Origin: Flabesymbios commensalis
Lineage: Eukaryota; Annelida; Polychaeta; Terebellida; Flabelligeridae
Direction: 5' to 3'
Assembly: GCA_964017125.1 (NCBI GenBank)
Contig: OZ024914.1
Location: 27,013,073-27,077,072, forward strand
Length of the DNA stretch: 64,000 nt
Each line of letters starts with the position of its first letter. The first letter of the stretch is position 1. Positions 61,201-64,000 of the stretch are shown one piece after another. A model generated the notes under the pieces. It ran no database searches, was not told the origin of the DNA, and worked only from the letters and a program-made list of their open reading frames with translations. The position numbers and the translations under genes are program-made.

Positions 61201-62375
61201 ATAAAATCAGACTCTATTTTCCTTGCCTACATGTAACATATTATATTATGACATTGTATTTTTTCGTGGTCTAGACGAATATATGTATTTTGTATGATAG
61301 GAAAAGGCGTTTGTTTCTTTGTTATGGCTTATGTTTTTGTTATGCACTGTCTTAAAATTATGAGGGAATGCGATAAAAACATATGTATAGATGGCGGATC
61401 CAATTCAGGTACTTATTATTCCAGGGGGTCGATACGGGGGTCAGAGTGAGTTCTCCACCAAAATATATATATATATTTGTGTGGGGCTCACGGAAAACGC
61501 CCCCCTCTTCTTGGATCTGCCACTGTGTGTATTTTGTTATTTTAGATGATAAAATGGTTACTATAATCTCATCAACATATTTTGTTATGTTAAATTCACC
61601 ACAGGGATATAAAGGTGGTAGCACAACATTCCTTTCGCATCAAAGCGACAAACCTGTCGAATTTATCGCAAAGACAGGTACGTGATATTTCTTATGCTAT
61701 TTAATAAATAGAATTTGTTATTCAGATTATCTCAAAAATATACTCAGTGAGTAAGTGAGTGAGTGAGTGAGTGAGTGAGTGAGTGAGTGAGTGAGTGAGT
61801 GAGTGAGTGAGTGAGTGAGTGAGTGAGTGAGTGAGTGAGTGAGTGAGTGAGTGAGTGAGTGAGTGAGTGAGTGAGTGAGTGAGTGAGCGAGCGAGCGAGC
61901 GAGCGAGCGAGTGAGGTGAGTGAGTGAGTGAGTGAGTGAGGTGAGTGAGTGAGTGAGTGAGTGAGTGAGTGAGTGAGTGAGTGAGTGAGTGAGTGAGTGA
62001 GTGAGTGAGTGAGTGAGTGAGTGAGTGAGTGAGGTGAAGTGAGGTGAAGTGAGGTTAGGTTAGGTTAGGTTAGGTGAGGGATAAGGTGAGGGGTGAGGTG
62101 AGGTAAGGAGAGTGAGTGAGTGAGTGAGTGAGGTGAGGTGAGGTGGGGTGGGGTGAGGGGAAGTAAGGTGAGGTGAGGTGAGGTGAGGTGAGGTGAGGTG
62201 AGGTGAGTTGAGGTGAGGTGAGGGTGAGGTGAGGTGAGGTGAAGTTATTATTTATGTTTACTATACAGGGTCACTGCTTGTCTTCCAACACGACATACTA
62301 CACGAAGGATCAAAACTACACAAGCGCCGAAAATACACAATGAGAACAGACGTCATGTACAAGGGAAAAGCGTAA
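52283..62375 (+). CDS. 2-oxoglutarate/Fe(II) oxygenase, prolyl-4-hydroxylase fold, six exons
   Basis: This is a complete spliced gene of 239 residues. Exons: 52283-52340, 57396-57621, 60029-60169, 60786-60900, 61605-61677, 62269-62375. All junctions are GT-AG and in frame. Exon 1 (MEKPPSGGIAYVIMVSPVP) ends CCAG|GTAAGT and joins exon 2 in frame; an alternative start is the ATG at 57454. Exon 3 carries YMPDVRNSDRCIWDS. Exon 4 carries RLRFLRYDAGGYFKPHHDG, where H-x-D binds iron. Exon 5 has the GGSTTF strand. Exon 6 has QHDILHEG with the distal iron histidine and KYTMRTDVMY, whose arginine should bind 2-oxoglutarate. Such enzymes couple 2-oxoglutarate decarboxylation to hydroxylation. The substrate is unknown. 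With no signal peptide or membrane segment seen, it is probably cytosolic or nuclear. It lacks the extra domains of collagen prolyl hydroxylases. Introns are loaded with repeats. Confidence 0.9.
52341..53689 (+). other. oxygenase intron 1, left part
   Basis: It starts with a consensus donor GTAAGTATG. It holds the retroposon fragment at 52676-52735 and otherwise AT-rich DNA. Short minus-strand frames at 52862 and 53344 are not supported. Confidence 0.4.
52676..52735 (+). mobile_element. 3'-end fragment related to the 645-bp retroposon
   Basis: The stretch contains CACTTAAATAGCCATTATGG and AAAAGTGACGTAAAGCAATA, followed by TTTTGCTACCATG. It matches the tail end of the retroposons at 11719 and 15692 but has a different tail. 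It is probably a truncated relative, or a LINE sharing the same 3' end. It lies in intron 1 of the oxygenase gene. Confidence 0.55.
53690..54003. repeat. CTCGTTCCCACGAC minisatellite
   Basis: About thirteen imperfect units of about 24 bp have the theme AACTCGTTCCCACGACATAC. The first units are partly inverted (GTCGTGGGAACGAG), so the array can fold back. It lies in intron 1 of the oxygenase gene. Confidence 0.9.
54004..54835. other. oxygenase intron 1, middle part
   Basis: AT-rich sequence with no recognisable repeat, exon or RNA gene. Confidence 0.35.
54836..55210. repeat. array of ACGCGT and inverted CCAAT motifs, ~65-bp period
   Basis: About twelve ACGCG cores occur, mostly the palindrome TTACGCGTAA or TTACGCGTCA. 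Between them are six or so ATTGG (inverted CCAAT) words in the setting TATTGGTGAATGGCTTACGC. The first half keeps a period of about 65 bp. It is CpG-rich within an AT-rich intron. It could be a satellite or a regulatory cluster. Confidence 0.8.
55211..57395 (+). other. oxygenase intron 1, right part
   Basis: No exon is seen before the TATACACAG acceptor at 57395. An 11-bp G tract lies at about 55371. A block at 57100-57170 has three GCTGTTGCGGTGCTC/GCTGTGGTGCT units. The remaining frames are not supported. Confidence 0.4.
57622..58380 (+). other. oxygenase intron 2, left part
   Basis: AT-rich intron sequence after the AG|GTCAGA donor. No repeat or gene was recognised. Confidence 0.35.
58384..58545. 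repeat. TTCGCGAAT-type repeat element
   Basis: Words such as AATTTTCGCAAGG, AATCTCGCGAAAATT, AATTCGCGAATTC and AAATTCGTGAAAATTT recur in both orientations over 160 bp. This is a MITE-like patch. Limits and target duplication are unclear. Confidence 0.5.
58690..59200. repeat. GAGATCACTTTT iterated motif array
   Basis: About fifteen copies of GAGATCACTTTT or its complement AGTGATC occur, with CAGTGA and ACTGGCC between. On top of this a block of about 215 bp is duplicated: ACCTTCAGTGAAGTGGTGAA and AACGACACAGTGGCTTTTAT at 58703, and again at about 58915. The motif contains the near-palindrome AGTGAT.NAGATCACT. Confidence 0.75.
59201..60028 (+). other. oxygenase intron 2, right part
   Basis: AT-rich, with a 12-bp G tract at about 59530. 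It ends at the TGTTGCAG acceptor of exon 3. A short open frame at 59905 crosses the exon boundary in the wrong frame and is not real. Confidence 0.4.
60546..60571. repeat. perfect 11-bp stem-loop in oxygenase intron 3
   Basis: CATGGTGTAAG, loop GACA, CTTACACCATG. The perfect stem with a tetraloop would form a stable hairpin in the pre-mRNA. No precursor-miRNA-length extension is seen. Confidence 0.85.
60941..61035. mobile_element. short palindromic MITE in oxygenase intron 4
   Basis: GCGTTGACCCAATGTTG at the left pairs with CAACATTAAATCATTTGATC and AACGTCTCGTGTTTACTGGG at the right. The core is TTGGTGGTAGACGGTGGACC. It belongs to the same family as 43979-44076, with the left outer end worn. 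Confidence 0.75.
61385..61530. mobile_element. GGCGGATCCA..TGGATCTGCC inverted-repeat element
   Basis: GATGGCGGATCCAA at the left pairs with TTGGATCTGCCAC at the right. Inner complementary words include CCAGGGGG and GCCCCCCT, with an ATATAT centre. Elements with ends of this kind are common in marine invertebrates. It lies in intron 4, 75 bp before exon 5. Open frames over it are by-products. Confidence 0.65.
61745..62245. repeat. (GTGA)n and (AGGTG)n satellite filling oxygenase intron 5
   Basis: 61745-62035 is almost pure GTGA, with a GCGA patch near 61887-61909. 62035-62245 shifts to AGGTG units, with four TTAGG units at about 62052-62075. The array takes up about 500 of the 591 bp of intron 5. 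Each GTGAGT is a textbook 5' splice site, so the intron carries dozens of donor-like sites just after the true donor ACAG|GTACGT. Confidence 0.95.
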
Positions 62376-62724
62376 CAAGCGTAATAATAATTAATTTCTG
62401 GTACACATTATCTATACCACAGGTACATAGATCATATGATCGTAGGCATGTGATTGATCGAAATAGCAGAGTTTATGATGACACACAGCAAATATTTTTT
62501 TAAAGGTATAATGATATTTCCTAGACAATGTTTTTGATAGTATAATTATACAAGTTATATACTGAGAAACATAGCCATTTTCTCTTTGTTGTAAAATATT
62601 GCCTACCGTTAATACATGTTTAATATAGATGACTAAAAGCGGTATACTAAGTACATTAAAATATAACGGTTTCTAACAACATGAATGTTACTACCAGACT
62701 CATAATTTAAACATATAGTTAAAA
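62376..62724. other. 3' flank of the oxygenase gene
   Basis: This must contain the 3' UTR. No perfect AATAAA is seen close to the stop codon. The rest is AT-rich without features. Confidence 0.3.
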
Positions 62725-62915
62725 AAGATACCTAATCAAAGTTTATGTTCTCTGTGGATCTTTCGAGCTTAAAATCCCAAGCTTATCCTCAATGAGCTGC
62801 TGTCACATGACCTCCTGTCACAGGTCATGTGACAGCAACTCATTGAGAATGAGCTTGTGATAAGCTCGAAAGCTCCACAAAGCAAAAACATGGACTCCGA
62901 TTAGGTATCTATTTT
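62725..62915. mobile_element. 190-bp palindromic foldback element
   Basis: The arms AAAGATACCTAATC and GATTAGGTATCTATTTT are complementary at the ends, as are CTTTCGAGCTTA and TAAGCTCGAAAG further in. The centre holds GCTGTCACATGACCT and AGGTCATGTGACAGC around a short loop. Arms are about 90 bp. The GTCACATGAC core is itself an E-box palindrome. Confidence 0.85.
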
Positions 62916-63905
62916 AACTTTATATTGCGGTTTTTGTTTCCATCGAATTTAATTGAAAGTGATCTGAGAAATAGATCTCAAATGTAGAAATGGGTGACGT
63001 TAAATCAAATAGGTGAGTAAGGTTAACTCAAATACAAAAGGCGGTGTTCCTCAGAGTTCCACTTTGAAAGCTTACTCTTTATAATATATGTCAATGATAT
63101 GTGTGAATCAACAAACGCATGGGAAAACTGTTTATTTTTGCCATGGACAACACCTTATTGTATGCTAATAGGAGAATTTGATATAAAAACTAGGCCTACA
63201 TATAAAACTAAAAATCCTATGACCGCGATATTTCTGAACTTTTTGTCAGATTCCATTCAATTTTGCTACGATTTTACTCTAGATATTACCCACTAAACGA
63301 TTATTTTTGAGGAGCAGTATATTGATAACTTGGTGACGACAGTGATCTAATGAAAATCGACAGTAAGTAGGTGATTTTTTTTCAACAAAAAATGTTTTTT
63401 TTTTATTTTAAACTATTGGGAGTAGCCTCTCCAGTTTTACATTCATTTTTAAATGAAGGAGGGGAAATTTATTTCAAATGGTATCTCCTCTTTTTTTTGA
63501 AAGGGGGGGGGGGTAACTATATTTTTAAATATATAGGCTATCCATTTATGAGTATTGTTGCCTGCGTGAGAAGCTGATTCTTGAGGCGCGATTACTGTTT
63601 TCAAGCAAACAGTTACATCTGTGTTAGCTTTTTCTTGATAAAAATACTTTGATGTTTGAAAATAATAATCACCTCTCAATAGCCACTACAATATGTATAT
63701 ATATATGACGCTCACATAATAATTATAATGAATGTATGTTATACAGAAGTGTTGCATAGAACAATATTTAAATGCATCAGGTTATTGTAAATTGTTGTTG
63801 ATTTATGTTAGTTTCCTTGTTTATTGTGTCATATACCACAATATTCCCGTTGCTTTTATGATAATGTGAAATTTTCATGCTGGTTTAAGCCCGCAATAAC
63901 ATACC
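62916..63905. other. spacer, no gene seen
   Basis: AT-rich, with an 11-bp G tract at about 63503. Open frames on both strands overlap and are unsupported. Confidence 0.35.
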
Positions 63906-63985
63906 CTAGCCAACACGAGACGCTGACTCAGTAATGTTGGTCCACCGTCGTCAACGCTGACCAGCATTCAAGTACAGCTGGTTTT
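63906..63985. mobile_element. short palindromic MITE near the window end
   Basis: The left end CTAGCCAACACGAGACGCTG and the core AATGTTGGTCCACCGTCGTC, then AACGCTGACCAGCATT, match the 43979 family. The right end is worn. Confidence 0.65.
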
Positions 63986-64000
63986 AGCATTACGTCATTA

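Noticed and set aside
61383-61685. 100-codon frame reaching into oxygenase exon 5
   Set aside because: It reads the exon 5 frame but starts in an inverted-repeat element; the exon is entered by splicing at 61605, and only 61605-61677 is coding.
62052-62075. Four TTAGG units, like an arthropod telomere repeat
   Set aside because: They lie inside the GTGA/AGGTG satellite within a gene intron and grade into the neighbouring units; this is drift of the satellite.

Overview
This window is AT-rich, intron-bearing animal DNA, about 64 kb, almost certainly from a marine invertebrate. The evidence is canonical GT-AG splicing of conserved animal genes, tRNA-derived SINEs, CR1/Jockey-type LINE sequence, a hAT-type transposase relic, many foldback and MITE elements, and a strong excess of the word TAGGCCTA. 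An echinoderm or another non-vertebrate deuterostome fits best, but that is a weak inference. There are no bacterial features. Only a small part of the window is coding, and most of the rest is layered repeats.

Three host genes are supported, plus one possible one. (1) IMMP1L, the catalytic subunit 1 of the mitochondrial inner-membrane peptidase, lies on the minus strand. Its first coding exon is at 26376-26480 and its active-site serine exon at 19436-19524. The exons with the catalytic lysine were not found and should lie left of the window or be lost. (2) TYW3, a wybutosine-synthesis methyltransferase, lies on the minus strand at 49714-50424 as one uninterrupted coding exon. (3) A six-exon 2-oxoglutarate/Fe(II) oxygenase of the prolyl-4-hydroxylase fold lies on the plus strand at 52283-62375. 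It is head-to-head with TYW3, is in frame through all six exons, and keeps all iron and co-substrate ligands. (4) A tentative two-exon minus-strand gene at 15290-16632 encodes a segment resembling the SRF/MADS DNA-binding domain. It lies in the long second intron of IMMP1L and is itself split by a young-looking retroposon.

Layout: 1-1250, AAGCTT-rich simple DNA. 1380-7600, a degenerate tandem array of about 0.4-kb units, broken by a 3.9-kb element with long inverted termini that carries SINEs. 7630-8710, a broken hAT-type transposase. 10357-11545, a 59-bp minisatellite. 11719-12363 and 15692-16366, two copies of one retroposon with target-site duplications. 13973-14404, an inverted-repeat MITE. 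19436-26480, IMMP1L exons with MITEs between them. 28046-30630, a foldback element into which a 1.57-kb transposon with an 8-bp target duplication has inserted. That transposon carries palindromes and an array of TGACG/CGTCA hairpins. 32617-34760, dispersed repeats. 35162-36035, a 5'-truncated LINE. 37072-41500, a very large foldback element. 42590-43036, a second palindromic foldback. 49714-62375, TYW3 and the oxygenase with satellite-filled introns. 62376-64000, intergenic with two more palindromic elements.

The genes do not form one pathway. The recurrent theme is inverted symmetry: at least seven unrelated palindromic or foldback families occupy the window, several nested in one another. 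Coordinates of repeats are read by eye and may be off by a few bases.
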